Origin: Cheilinus undulatus
Lineage: Eukaryota; Chordata; Actinopteri; Labriformes; Labridae
DNA: 64,000 nt
Direction: 5' to 3'
NCBI RefSeq assembly: GCF_018320785.1
Contig: NC_054872.1
Location: 25,130,769-25,194,768, forward strand
In this document: positions 36,101 to 47,300 of the stretch, piece by piece
Position numbering within the stretch: the stretch's first letter is position 1
Layout: every line of letters starts with the position of its first letter
Notes under the pieces: model-generated
The model's database searches: none
The model's input: only the letters and a program-made list of their open reading frames with translations
Told to the model about the DNA's origin: nothing
Made by a program: the position numbers and the translations under genes

Positions 36101-37584
36101 GTTAATACTCAATCAAAATTAAAAGCACATAACACAAAAGTACACCACTAACAATCAGACTGAAAACCATAAGGTTACATAATTAGAGAGAAATCAAAGC
36201 TTACTTGAGAATGCCATTGGGTCCAGTGTACACATCTATTACATTGGGACTAGAGGGGAGCATGGTAATAATGCGGTCGGCCTTGTCTGCTACCTCAGCA
36301 GGGTTATCCACAATCTGAGGGGAAAGAACACAAACATTGTCTGAGCAGGATGTACACCTCCAAAGTTAAATGGCTGACGCATATTTTAGACCCTCACCTG
36401 TGCCCCCAGCTCTTGCAGCTCCTTGCAGGACTCCGGGAACACATCAGTAGCAATGACTGGGTAACCATGCTTCAGCAAGTTCTTTGCCATTGGGTTTCCC
36501 ATATTGCCCAGACCAACAAACCCCACCTGTGTCTTTGAGGCCATAGACCTTGTGGAGACTACAACATAACCGCCAAAAGGATCAATGACTTGTAAAAGTG
36601 TCCTTGTTTATGGATATTCAAAAACAAGAATTTGTGTCTGCTGGGCATTTATGTCAACATACTTTCTGTCATATACTAAAATGAACATATTTTATTTTGT
36701 GTTTTTGTAATTAATTATTTCAGACAGGTTTCTTTTTCCATGGAATAAAACTGTTGTTCATTAGTAGTTTATGTTGAAATTTAAATTCCCTATAGGTATA
36801 TAATTTCAGTATTGTTTACCTAATGGGCAAATGTCATCAGCACTACTACCCATTCTTCAAAAGTGACTTCGTCCGCTTACTTTGTTAAAATCAATTTAAA
36901 CACATACTTGTAGGTTTAAACGAAAATAATAAAAAAAATATCTTGACTCTTAGGTTAATTTCCAAACTTTTTAAAGTTACTGATGTTGTTTTGTCAGTTG
37001 TTTATAAATGAACGGGCATGCGCACAAGAAACAACAACCACGACATTATTTCAAGTTCGAAGGAAAACGATGCAAAATCGGCACTTCATAGGCTTTTCTG
37101 TTCAGGTGGCAGCAAATAGACGCCGTATTAAACTTGACAAAGTACACAATGGCTGTAATTACACAATGTACTTTTTTAAGTAAGCAGACAGGAAGATATA
37201 CCCGCGTATGATTGCAATGTTAACCCTTCGGCGTTTTGAAAGATTAACATCGAAGCGAATTAAATGACTGTTACAAAGTTTGTCAAAAGACCCGCCACAA
37301 AAAAAACTCTACGTAATTTGAACAGAACGGCTTTTAAACCAGTGGTATGTATGCAGAAGCCCACACAAGAGAAGCTTAGTAAAATGAACTCAAACTTCTC
37401 TTCAAACATTTCAAGAAAATGTGGTGTTGGCGTGGCACAGACAAGGTTAAAGTCGCAACTTTAACTTTAACAAGAACGAGCAAACACAGAACTGTTTTAG
37501 TTGTGTGTCCTTACCAAATGCAAAGTCAACATTTCTGCTACACCTTCCAACTAAGTACCGAGACCCTCTCAGCACAGCGGCCAT
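21152..37584 (-). CDS. hibadh: 3-hydroxyisobutyrate dehydrogenase, mitochondrial
   Basis: NAD-dependent enzyme of valine catabolism in the mitochondrial matrix; it oxidises 3-hydroxyisobutyrate to methylmalonate semialdehyde. The eight coding exons are 37515-37584, 36398-36558, 36205-36314, 34063-34184, 29171-29304, 28981-29057, 28713-28869 and 21152-21310. All have GT-AG sites and continuous phase; they total 990 nt, or 329 residues (human is 336). The start [18 protein letters not shown] gives a basic presequence; an in-frame upstream Met would add 22 residues. The Rossmann motif GLGNMG is at about 39-44, substrate-binding DAPVSGG at 149-155 and catalytic Lys at about 202 in GQAAKICNN. The C-terminus is [13 protein letters not shown]. 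The long introns are repeat-rich. Among the teleost co-orthologs this should be hibadhb if the cluster is HoxAb. Confidence 0.95.
22270..22448 (-). mobile_element. tRNA-derived SINE
   Basis: On the minus strand the head carries an A box TGGCCTAGCGGT (plus 22431-22442) and a B box GGTTTGAATCC (plus 22388-22398), 32 bp apart, as in a tRNA-Leu/Ser-like pol III promoter. A non-tRNA body ends in AATAAAGGC and an A-rich tail towards 22270. It lies in the last hibadh intron. Confidence 0.75.
22953..23190. repeat. 31-bp minisatellite, left part
   Basis: Tandem copies of a 31-bp unit with the form AGTCACAGAGTCACTCTGAT plus GACCACTCAAC, about seven copies with substitutions (TCACAGAGG TAC variant). 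The array stops where a retrotransposon begins and resumes at 26145. Confidence 0.9.
23200..26145 (+). mobile_element. Decayed non-LTR retrotransposon (CR1/L2/Rex1-type, Jockey superfamily)
   Basis: The endonuclease-reverse transcriptase ORF is broken by frameshifts into reading-frame pieces at about 23272-23532, 23480-24208, 24224-24868, 24810-25295, 25256-25516 and 25471-25758. The endonuclease piece shows [21 protein letters not shown] (normally SGDFNH) and GRSDHNLV. The linker shows [20 protein letters not shown]. The RT pieces show [21 protein letters not shown] and the catalytic YSDD (25450-25461). A tail TAAATAAAG then (TATTG)n ends at 26145. The 5' end is uncertain and probably truncated. 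It is inactive as read. It lies in a hibadh intron, antisense to the gene. Confidence 0.88.
26145..26600. repeat. 31-bp minisatellite, right part
   Basis: About 15 copies of the same 31-bp unit as at 22953-23190, continuing directly after the (TATTG)n tail of the retrotransposon. Near the right end a variant with an ATTCACTAGTCATAG block forms a higher-order repeat (two copies about 62 bp apart). Confidence 0.9.
26644..26799. repeat. Foldback (inverted repeat) with ~50-bp arms
   Basis: The arm at 26644-26695 (TAAG...GGTTAATGCC...CCAATTATCAGGGATTAATGGAC as separate blocks) is matched in reverse complement by 26750-26799, with only a few mismatches. The loop of about 54 bp contains a smaller imperfect inverted repeat (AACCATCC / GGACGGTT). 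It looks like part of a non-autonomous DNA element. Confidence 0.8.
26797..28104. mobile_element. Putative non-autonomous DNA transposon
   Basis: TTATACCATGGTC at 26797-26809 is matched in reverse complement by GACCGTGGTATAA at 28092-28104, which is 12 of 13 bases. The 1.3 kb between them has no transposase-like ORF. The foldback at 26644-26799 abuts the left terminus and may belong to the same element. I could not define a target-site duplication, and the superfamily is unassigned. Confidence 0.45.
28150..28480 (+). mobile_element. Possible LINE 3' UTR remnant
   Basis: T- and C-rich sequence with GCACTGTA, TTGCAC and CTGTACACTGAGAGCAAAGC blocks that resembles the 3' untranslated ends of teleost CR1/L2-type LINEs. 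No coding part remains. The identification is by resemblance only. Confidence 0.3.
30790..30965 (-). mobile_element. Old SINE-like copy
   Basis: On the minus strand it resembles a decayed copy of the SINE at 22270-22448: a head ending in an AAGTTCAAATCTCAG B-box-like region, then CCCAATATCTTTCCC. The A box is unclear. It lies in hibadh intron 4. Confidence 0.4.
31420..31990 (+). mobile_element. LINE 3' end remnant
   Basis: AT-rich 3' UTR-like sequence ending in AAAAGGAGAAGCTCTCCTAT, TTCTGTATAATGACAATAAAGGCC and CATTCCATTCC. This is the typical terminal structure (AATAAAGG plus short tandem repeats) of CR1/L2/RTE-like LINEs of fish. No ORF is preserved. Confidence 0.55.
31985..32210 (-). repeat. 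Dispersed repeat, copy A (inverted relative to copy B)
   Basis: The reverse complement of this segment matches 33428-33690 along nearly its whole length: CCTCCGCCAAGGAGGT, GCAACATAACTCAAAAAGT, CTGGATCCAGGAATTTTTTA and GGTCTGCGCTCTCTG blocks in the same order. Copy A lacks about 45 bp in the middle. Ends carry ACCTCCGCC / GGCRGAGGT, a short terminal inverted repeat. Confidence 0.8.
33428..33690 (+). repeat. Dispersed repeat, copy B
   Basis: Longer copy of the family at 31985-32210, in opposite orientation. It is bounded by ACCTCCGCC and GGCGGAGGT, which form a terminal inverted repeat as in a small non-autonomous DNA element. No ORF. Confidence 0.8.
34405..34520. repeat. Degenerate copy of a GATCGAC-CGATA-type repeat
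   Basis: GGGATCGACTGATAATCAGG followed by GGGGCCACTATTTGG resembles, in decayed form, the CGGCCGATATCGG-rich end of the hAT-like element at 45912-46993. The true length cannot be judged. Confidence 0.3.
35330..35930 (-). mobile_element. Tc1/mariner-superfamily transposon relic
   Basis: The terminus ATGGCCCCCATTCCAAAAAA (about 35332) and the following TAGCTCATTTTGAATTTGAT / GGCAGCAACACATCTCAAAA blocks belong to a widespread fish element. On the minus strand a decayed transposase reading frame (35524-35910) still shows VWGCISANG and [10 protein letters not shown], typical of the DDE region and C-terminus of Tc1/mariner-like transposases. Broken and inactive. It lies in hibadh intron 3. Confidence 0.6.
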
Positions 37585-38397
37585 GCTTCTTTTCTCTGAC
37601 CCTGCGCGTGACGCAATCATACGTCCATTATAGGCGACTTTTCCCTCCAATCAAATCACAGACATGCGCAGCACGGCCTCCCGTTTCAGCCATTGAGCTC
37701 TAGGGGAGGGACTTAAGCTTTTTTTTTTTTTTTATTCCTTTGCGGCTTCAAGCAGGATTTCGAACAAACTACAGGAATTTTGTGGTAGAGACTGATATGC
37801 ATATGAAGTTTGAAGTTTGAAGTTTTTAATCATTTTATTCACACGAGTTTAAACATTTAGTTTTCACGTCCAGGTTTGACGAAATTAAAACGTAGTTTTG
37901 GTTCAAACTGATTTGTGCATACCAGTTTTTTATGCAGAAAAAAATTAAACCAAGCTTGCAGTGCGTGTAGTGAATGAAACAGTACGGGAAAAATTGTACT
38001 ACAAGTTATCATATGTATGAAATAAAAAAAATAAAAACAGTAATAAGAACTTAACATAAGTTATTCTGCATGTATAAAAGACAACATCAGTAAGACATAC
38101 CTCTAAATCTATGAAGATCTTTATCATTTCAGTGGTCCTTGTTCGTATGACATGTTCAACTCGATATTTTTTAAATTCCATTTCATTTTTTGTCTTTGAA
38201 AAGGCTGCTGGAATGAGTTTTACCTGTTTTTCATAATTTCAGATAGTCAGTCGGGTGGGATTCCCAAGCATGCGATGTGGGTCTTTTCCGGAAATGACGT
38301 AATGTTGTTATTATTCCAGGAAGAGGGCACGGGGAAAGCACTGAACTGCGTCAACAATTGCTTTTATGTTACTTTCGGATTTCAGCTGTAATTCAAT
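37585..38397. promoter_or_regulatory. Bidirectional hibadh/tax1bp1 promoter region
   Basis: The two genes are head-to-head with about 0.75 kb between the hibadh ATG and the first tax1bp1 exon. On the tax1bp1 side there is an ETS site CCGGAAAT (38288-38295) that abuts a CRE-like TGACGTAA (38295-38302), about 100 bp before the first exon's splice donor. Just upstream is GGGATTCCCAAGCATGCG (38257-38274), which resembles the ZNF143 ATTCCCA-GCATGC motif with one extra base and contains GGGATTCCC. On the hibadh side a CRE-like TGACGCAA lies at 37609-37616. Motif presence is seen; promoter function follows from gene layout. Confidence 0.55.
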
Positions 38398-41300
38398 ATG
38401 GCAACAGGGTAAGTAAAAAGACAAGTTAACAAATGTGACTTTTAACGAAAGGTTAGATTACATTGTCGTGGCTCGATATGTCTTCTATGACCACCTCGAT
38501 CGACAGCGCTGCTAACTGTTTACGTTGGCTAACCTTGTCCTCTAGTTGTTAGCAGTGCTCTCTGGTTAGCACTTTTATCGATAAGGGCGTTTTAAATGTT
38601 TGTAATCTTACGCCGTGTTATCAAATTTGTGAAATGAATATTGCGATGTTTATTCTTTACAGTTAAAAGAGTGTCCATTACCTTTGGTTATACATGTCTT
38701 CTAACATGTAAGTAACGATAGCTAGCTAGCTGTGTAGCTAACTTAGCATGATATGATCAGTGTTTTCACATTAGGCCTCGCTTCGTCGCGTCCTTTCGAC
38801 TGAGTTTTTTTTAAACAATTTCTGTTACTCAGCTTTAGGTTACAATAAGTGTTACATGTCTGGTTGAAATGTGCTTATTGCTATAAATGACAACAACATA
38901 CAAAGTATAGGGTCGTCAACCGAGAAAAGAAATTGACAGTCAAAGGCCTCATTACGTCGGTCAAAATTTATCAGCTAAGGCTCAAAAGAAGATCGTCATT
39001 ACTCATAACAGCTTTTAGAGTTGATACGTAACATTTAAAAGATTACTCTAGAGGAGCCTGCTGTCATTAAGTCTATAATGAATGAGGTGGTGCTTTGAAG
39101 GTATTTAAGACTGATTGATAAAAAAAAAAATTAAGCTTGCCAAGAACTGTTCTGACTAAGAATGACTTTAACCATCACGATGAAAGATGTTTTATGTATT
39201 TTTATTAATAGCTGTACCTTAGTATATAAGGTAAATCAAAGCTGTGCTTCAGTGTTCCCTACAAAGTCAACACTGAGGGCACAAAATAAATTTAACCTTC
39301 AGTGAGGTAAAGTGAATAAAAGAATAGAAGAATTTTCTAAATAAGAAAATGAAACTTGTCAGAAAGAGGAATCCTCTTATGTTTAAAGTATTTTTTTTAC
39401 TTTTTAAGAAGAATTTAATGAAACTTAAATACTGCATGGTATAGGTCAGTGATCATTAACTGGAGGCCCCTGAGGCCACATCAGGCCCCCCACGGCTTCC
39501 CAACTGCCCCCTAGAGGATTATTAAATTAAGGAAATTTGAGGGGGGGACATGGAATGTCACTTTTTAGATTTTTCTTGAAGTCTGAATAAAATCTTCGAC
39601 CTAGCAGCTTATCAGATAAGAAGCACACTAGTATTTCTTTAGTTTGGCATGGTAAACACATACTTATTATTTATATCCTGATTGAAGTTGCATGTTTTGC
39701 TTCAGTTTTCTACATAAGGCTCTTTGAGGGTGCAGTTTCCCCCTCTAAGAATTTTCATAGAAGATCTGTTCCCTGCATATGGTTTTGGCCAGTCACAACA
39801 CAGCATATAAGCTCAGAGATTGACAGGCTGCAGTATAGTTGATAGGGACTGATCTCATGGTTAAAGGCTTAAATTCATTTTTGAAGGAATTAATGTTTTT
39901 ACAAGAATATGTTCATTAGACAAAAATATTATTTTATTTCAGTGTTCAGCCTCACAATGTTGGCCAAGGAAAAACTGGCCCTTGTGAAAATGGAGTTGAT
40001 GACCCCTGGTATAGGTTTTTTTTTTTTCTGTGTAGCAATGTTTGAGAAATCAATGTTCAAACTGAAGATCATTAAAGCTTCCTGTGATTATGTGATTTAA
40101 GGAGTTTTCCTAGATTTTTGTCATCAATAAATATGTCACATATAGCAGACCAATAAAAGACCAGAGAAATGTGTAAGGCTGGGCAGTTAATCAGAATGTA
40201 GATAAAAGCTTAATATGGCCTAGTGCCATTTTCAAATCACAGAAGATGCAGTATTTCTTTGCCTTGAAATGTATGCAAAAAGTACAAGCTTAAAGTTTTT
40301 TGGGATGTCATGCTTTACACATCAACAGCATTCAAGTGTCAATATTTTTCAAAATAGTTTGCAAAAAATCTTTCTTTCCCAATATATTGTACATTTCCAT
40401 TATTATAAATAAGAATGAAATAATTGTTTCCCACTATACAACAATTCATGTTGCATAAATTGAATGTTGAAATTGATGAAGCACTGCTAACCTTTCACAA
40501 CATTTGTCCCTTATACTGAATCTGAATGGTTGTGATTTGTACTGAAACCTTGTTATCAGGTGGTAGGTTATACTTTTTGTTCTGTAATCCTGGGTGGAAC
40601 TCTGCTTTTGTCTCCCAATGACAAATTACAAATAGGTAGTCACTTAAGAGCAATTCATCAGAGGCAAACTTGGATTTTTTTTTTTTTCATTTTACATCTT
40701 TCAAGGAGTTTTTTAACTGTTCCTCACACAAAGCACATGACATACATTGCATTTGCACTGAAAATGTCATCATCTTTAAATGTTTCCAGAACCTTCAGCA
40801 ACAAAAAAAAGTTTCTATTATACTCACTATTCATGAACTATCTTATATAAATAAAGTATATAAAGTAATAGATATATGCATGTGTGGTTTTAAATTGTTG
40901 AACTAAGATAAGTACGACACTTGCTTAACCTCAAATATGTTTGGTTTGGCGTACGACTTGATTGCCTCAAACAGTAATACTGGATTTTTGACTAGAGAGC
41001 GTAGTACTGTTTTTAAAAATGGGCTGAAACAGTTAGATGAAAAGATGTTTCCACTGTAAAAATCTAATGAGAAGTTCAAACGGCATCATGTAAAGTGCTT
41101 TTATTATCATTGAGCTCATATAATTTCATTTGATAAATTAGATTGTATAACAGCAGTAAAAAGTAATTGAATTATGCCCTTTTGCTAAATCAGTGTCTGA
41201 CTCATAACACTGTTTTTCTATGTCAGATATTGTAAACAAATATATCCTAGATGTTGCTGTAGGTATCATTGTTTCTAATCACCCAACTTATTGTCTTTTC

Positions 41301-44300
41301 CTTCCTGTATAGCCACTGCTGAGTGATTTATGGCACTGTTCCTGGACGGGACTTTATTAAGTAACGATATGGACACATCAAACTTTGCCCACGTCATCTT
41401 TCAGAATGTGGGAAAGAGTTACCTGCCTCACGCTGCACTGGAATGTCACTACACACTGACACAGTTCATCAAACCTCATCCAAAGGACTGGGTCGGCATA
41501 TTCAAGGTCAGTAACACTCATCATTGTGAAAGGTTTGCCTTGCACATTGAGTATCCATCAGATTCTATGAAAACCTTCAGTTGCAAAACATCATTTTAGC
41601 AAAGGTGCATGTAGGAACATACTCTATGTCCAAAGATTTAAAAAAAAAGTTTGATAATGTTACATGAACTCCTGTTGTCATCCGAAAACAATGTAACTGC
41701 TTGCATTTTAAGTCAATTAAATGGATTTTCAAATTGTTTTCTTAATGTAATAGATCCAGTCTGTTTATTTAGGGGAAGAGACCTCTGCAGATAATAAAGT
41801 CAAAGATAAAAACTTCAGGAGTCCTTAAGGCTAGCTAAGCAAATGCCAGCAGAAACTCAGCTCTCAACCCCTCCAGACTATTTAGTAGGTTAGTGAGAGT
41901 TCTGTGGATACTACTAACTGTTAATGTAAAACTTATTTATTAAAACCTTATATTAACATAAATTGTATTTTCTTTGTAAAAAGTCAAAAACACAGTCTTT
42001 AAACTGCATCGTTGATAACAAGGTCATACTAATAAACAGGAATTTAACTGGTACCAATGTACCACAGTGTCTTTAGGCCCCGTTTAAGGGATACGTATGG
42101 AGCCAGCAGCATATAGTGTGATCAAAATTGATCTTGAAAAGAATGTGCTCATACCCTACATTTATTTCATCCGGGGTTTAATTGTTTCAAACATTTGTGG
42201 TTGCATGTGTTTATGGTGTTTGAATGGTCAGCACATTATTTTCATAATGAATTTGAATGTTGATGCGGTTCTGTAAATGAAGTGACCTGCATGACTTCAA
42301 ATCCATATATCAGTGTGATTAACCCTTGCTCCTATACTTCAGGATTTTACTGATAGATACATGTATTATTAATGTTCTGAGATTTTACAAATAAAATGGA
42401 GAGAGCTTTATTTGAATAGTTATTCGAACTGAGTGAATGTAAGATCTTTCTTTTCAAGGTTCAAGGTTATTTATTAGTATTCTAAAGGGTAAATTTGTAG
42501 TGCAGACTGGAGTTCAGCATGGCAGAATCAAAAACAATGCCAATTCACAAGATAAAATCTGACAAAATACACTAAAAACTAACATTAAATATTAAAAAAC
42601 AAACATTGATGACTAAAACAAAGTCATGATAAAGCGCTTTTGAAGACCTCCACTTACAAATAATACTATAAAAAGTACTCAAGTGCTTTTGAAGACTGCC
42701 TGGATAATATTCCATTAAAGTTAAAGTGCTCATCTTGTGCTAGTTTTGTTGAGAAGGATCAGCAAAGCGATGACCAGAGCAAAGAGGTTGAAACTCTGAA
42801 AGGATGAGAACAGTCATGGAGGACAGAGCTGGCCTTACGCTAGCCTTGCTGTAAAGAATAAATATCTGATAGATTGATAAGTTTTTTTGCCCATGACTTG
42901 GTTAAGAGCGTTTTTGTTTTTAAAAGAAAAGTAACCAAACCATGAAACAAGGGGAAAAGAGAGAATAGTTCAATGAAGCTAGTAGAGTAAAACCATCAGT
43001 TTCATCAACGTGAAAACGAGCAAGTTTCCTAAGACAAAATAGACGTTGATGTGCCTTTTTATAGACTGCCTCACAGTTTCTCTCAAAGGTCAGTCTAGAG
43101 TACTTGTTCCAAGATATTTATAGATCTCAACACATTTAACAGCCTGGTTTTTGATTGTTGTAGGCTCATGATTTGTAGCATGGGCTCTAAAATCTATGAC
43201 CATTTCCTTTGTCTTGAAAGTATTAAGCTCCTCAAAAGAACCATCACACCAGGTAGCACACTAATCTACAATGGGACCATGGTTTAACTCCTCATTGTAG
43301 AACAAACTCACAATGACTGAACCACCGAATAAATCTGTTCTCATGTTCACTTTTGCTTATGTTTTTATGAGCTCATTAAAGAAAAAAAACAAGTATTGGG
43401 ACCTACACCATTCATAAGAGTGTTACACACAGATATTGCCATGTGAGTTAATTCCGTGTAATACAGTAGTTATTTTAGCCTCATCTGTACTAACTCTGGA
43501 AGCTGATAGAAGTCAGAGGAAGATGACTTCCACAGTAAGAGCGGCCTTATGTAAAGCCTTTGTTGTGAAAAAAATTTGATGTGATTCACTCCCTTGCGCT
43601 ATTCATAAAGTTTGTGGAGTTGAGAAGCAGATACAGCAGGCGGCAACTGCCTCACTTAGAAATGAGGTCATGTAAGGCGACTGGATGTTGATTCTCTCCT
43701 GGTTAATCAGGTAATGTCCGGGGGCTGTTGAAATCCTGGATTCAGCACTCTGTTGGAGCTGGATACCACATCACATTGTGTTTAGCCTCGAGAAAGGCCC
43801 CAACTGGCAGTGTAGATCTTAAAATGACTAATTTGTCGAGCCTCTAAAACAGAGCTGAGCTGGGAAAGAATGAGTCCAGGGTTGTAAATCATGTGAATGT
43901 TCCTGGCAGCGCTAACAGAAGAGGAGTTTGGTGCCAAAGTTTTGCGTTCATAAGGATCAATAGACGTAGACAGATGTGCATCAGTGTTGGGCCCTTAACA
44001 CACATTTAGTCTGTCAGATGATGTGTGAAACTGTCTGTAAATTTTCAGAAATATTCTTGATTTTGAATAATGAATATGCATTTAAAATACAGTATTCTCT
44101 CGTTTCTATTGAATGCATTTAAAGTATTCCCTTTAAATCATTCCCTGATGTTTAATTCATACCCTTTTACACAGTGATTCAAACAAATGCAGCAAAAATA
44201 CTCCTGGTGGTAAATAGATGAGAGGCTTTTGCTTGCATTAATCCAACAGCCTTGTATCTTCAAACATTTATTGTGCTGCATGCTGTCTTGCAAGTTACTC

Positions 44301-47300
44301 TGGGAATGGTAGAGGAATGCTGTTGGGACAGGTTGTCAGTGCTGCCAGGAGAATGCTGCTTACTAATGAACCTGTCTCTGAGCACAACCTCTCAATGTAA
44401 GTTTGGTTTTTATGGGGCCTCTGTACCATCTCTACCTCCTCTCCTTGCATTCATACATACTGCAGGCCCGTCTGTGGTAAGTGAAAGAGTTCCTCTCAGA
44501 GTTTACACCCACCACCACCTCTGCTGCTCTAATGAGTGGACTGGTAAGGGCTAGCCTTCAGTAACGACACCCACTAACTAGGTGCAACTTTTAATTGCTT
44601 CCTGTTCTTTACTGCTGGAGGCTGGAAGTGCACTGGTAACAAGTGGGGGGTTTGGCGCACCAGAGCTGTCTATCTCTGGCTCTCATGAACACTTGCAGTA
44701 TTGTAGCTAAAGGCTGTTCATACACATCTAAGAAAATGGAAGACTAAGCTAGATCTGTTGCAGCATGTACTAAATCTCGTCTGTCAGCTTTAGCGCTGTA
44801 AATATAATTTCTGTAAATTTTAAAAGTGACATCACACAACTTGCTCTCTATCTGTTACAGATGCTGTTGGTGGACTTAGTTTCACAGGTCTTGTTGTGGT
44901 TGCATGCGTGTGCTTGAGCCGAGAGCCAGCCAGCTCAAAGTGACTCTGATTTTGTTTGACAGTTTTATGGCATCGGGCTGAAGTTATGGATGTATTTTCT
45001 GCACTCCAACCTCGTCAGCCATCAGTTAACAACACATAAAATACTTATAATTACATTTTGGTTTTCATTTTCAAGTCACCTATGTATAAAATTTTCACCT
45101 ATTTTCCTTTTCCTGTAAGAAGTGAGTTGTAGCTACATTTCCACAGATTGGCTTGAGGGCCAGGCCACATGCTTGTGGTGAGCTGGAACGAAAGTAGATG
45201 ACAGAAAGAAAAAAGTCCCAGTTTCATAATCATGCATACATAGTTTAAACACTCCATGATAAATGTTATAAAACAGTCAGAGATATGTTGGAAGCAGCAC
45301 TGTTGTTTCTAGGAAGTCTGCCTGTTAATGCTCCATTGTTATTATCCAACACTGATGTGGTGAGAATGTCTGCATGAATGGATTCCCTTCAATGTCCCAC
45401 AGGTTGGTTGGAGCACAGCGAGGGACTATTACACATTCTTGTGGTCGCCGCTCCCTGAGAACTATGTGGAGGGCACCGCAGTCAACAGAACAGTGGTCTT
45501 TCAGGGTAAGATCATACCACGCATTTATATAACTTTGACACCTTTTTATAAGCAGATATCAAAGGGCGGCTCAAACAAATGTCAAATACCAAATCAGTGA
45601 TACAGAGTTAATGAGAAGTTTTCCAACACAGATGTTTGGGCGAGTGTTAATGACATTCGTACTTTTTATGAAGAAATGGAAAAAAGAGAGAAATGCCGAA
45701 GTTCTAACTTCTCTTTGTTATAACTTGTGCAGCCATGCATTTATGTAGGTTTAAGCTGAACACAGTTCAGTTTCAGGTTCATCATGGATTTTCCTTTGCT
45801 TTGATTCTTTGTACTGCTACAAGGTATCTGCGGGGTCTTTAAAAATATTAAAAGTTGATACATAAATTTAGCAAAAATTAAGGCTTTTGAAAAATATTTT
45901 TAAGTCTTAAATAGAGCCCCACCAATTTATCAGCGGGCCGGTTATAGCGTTCCACAGATTAATCAACATCGGCCAATATGTAGCCGATATATCAACTTTT
46001 TTGCTGCGCTCTGCTCCTGTGCTCTTTGTGTGTCCATGCTAAACTCAGCCCAAGTGCCTGGCCCCTCCCCGTCAGACACAGAGTGCAGCAGCAGCTCTCC
46101 CTCACTCAGTGTTTCCAACTTAGCGACTTTGACGCTACATTTAGCGAGTTTTCAGACCCCTCTAGCGACTCTTTTTCAAAAAAGCAACTAGCGACAAATC
46201 TAGCAACTTTTTCTGGTGCTACTGGAGAGTTTTGGAGACTCTGACGTGAAAGCACGTATCGTTGTTGCTCTTCTCACTGAGCAGCGGGCGCAGCCGTGGG
46301 CCCCTCCCCGTCCCTAAGCACTCACAAGCAGCCCCGTCCTCTCGCAGTTCGACTGCAGCAGAGTAGAGGACTAGTGCTCGTTTCAGACTGGGATCGTGTT
46401 TTGCTGCTTGCGTGTGCCCCGCGTGTCAGCTCCGGTTCCTGCTGGTACGGTTTTCACACAGGGCGCGAGTTTCCTGTGTGTCAGCCGCATCTCCCTGTTC
46501 TCCCTGTTTATCTTTCCTGTGACATATTCTACCAGTGTGGAGACAGAAAGTTTCACTAATGGTAGATCTTTAGAGAACAGCTTTATAAAATAGGCGCATT
46601 TAAGCCTGTGGCCTTCTTCGGGGTTATCAAGAAACACATTGTAAACATATTCTATGTACTTATTTGCCATAACAATGTAAATATGGCTCTCCATGTATCA
46701 TTTTCCTGTCTAATATGGTCCACAGCCACAGTATAAGACTATTATGCAGCATTTTAACGTCGTCTAAGTTGCATCTTTGTGAAACAAACAATGATAAATG
46801 CAACTGGTTATTCACATGTCCACATTTGTGTTCATGTACAGTACAGTATATATCCTGTGTATATCAATGTTCTTATTTCATATATCGGCCAAAGTATCGG
46901 TTATCGGCCTATATATCGGATATCTGCTGTTTTTTTAGCCCCCAATATCGGTATCAGCATCGGCCCCAAAAATCCCATATCGGCTGGGCTTTAGTCTTAA
47001 ATGAAAGACTTGGAGGTCTTAAATCTTGAAGGTTAAAAAAGTCATATTCTGCTAATAAGGTAGCAATTAGTTTTTCTGCTTTTTTTTTTTTTATATTTCA
47101 TTTGGAACTACGTCAGATCTGTTGGTCTGAGTCACTGAGCTGTCAGTGCGTCCTCAAACTCCACTGTGTCTCAAGCTAGCAAGTAAGATGTATGTGATTA
47201 GTGAAGTGTGTGTGTTAATTAGTGCAGCATGGTGATGATCTGTGATTATTCTGGACAATATTTTGATTCGCAATTACAATATAATCCATAAATGGTATTA

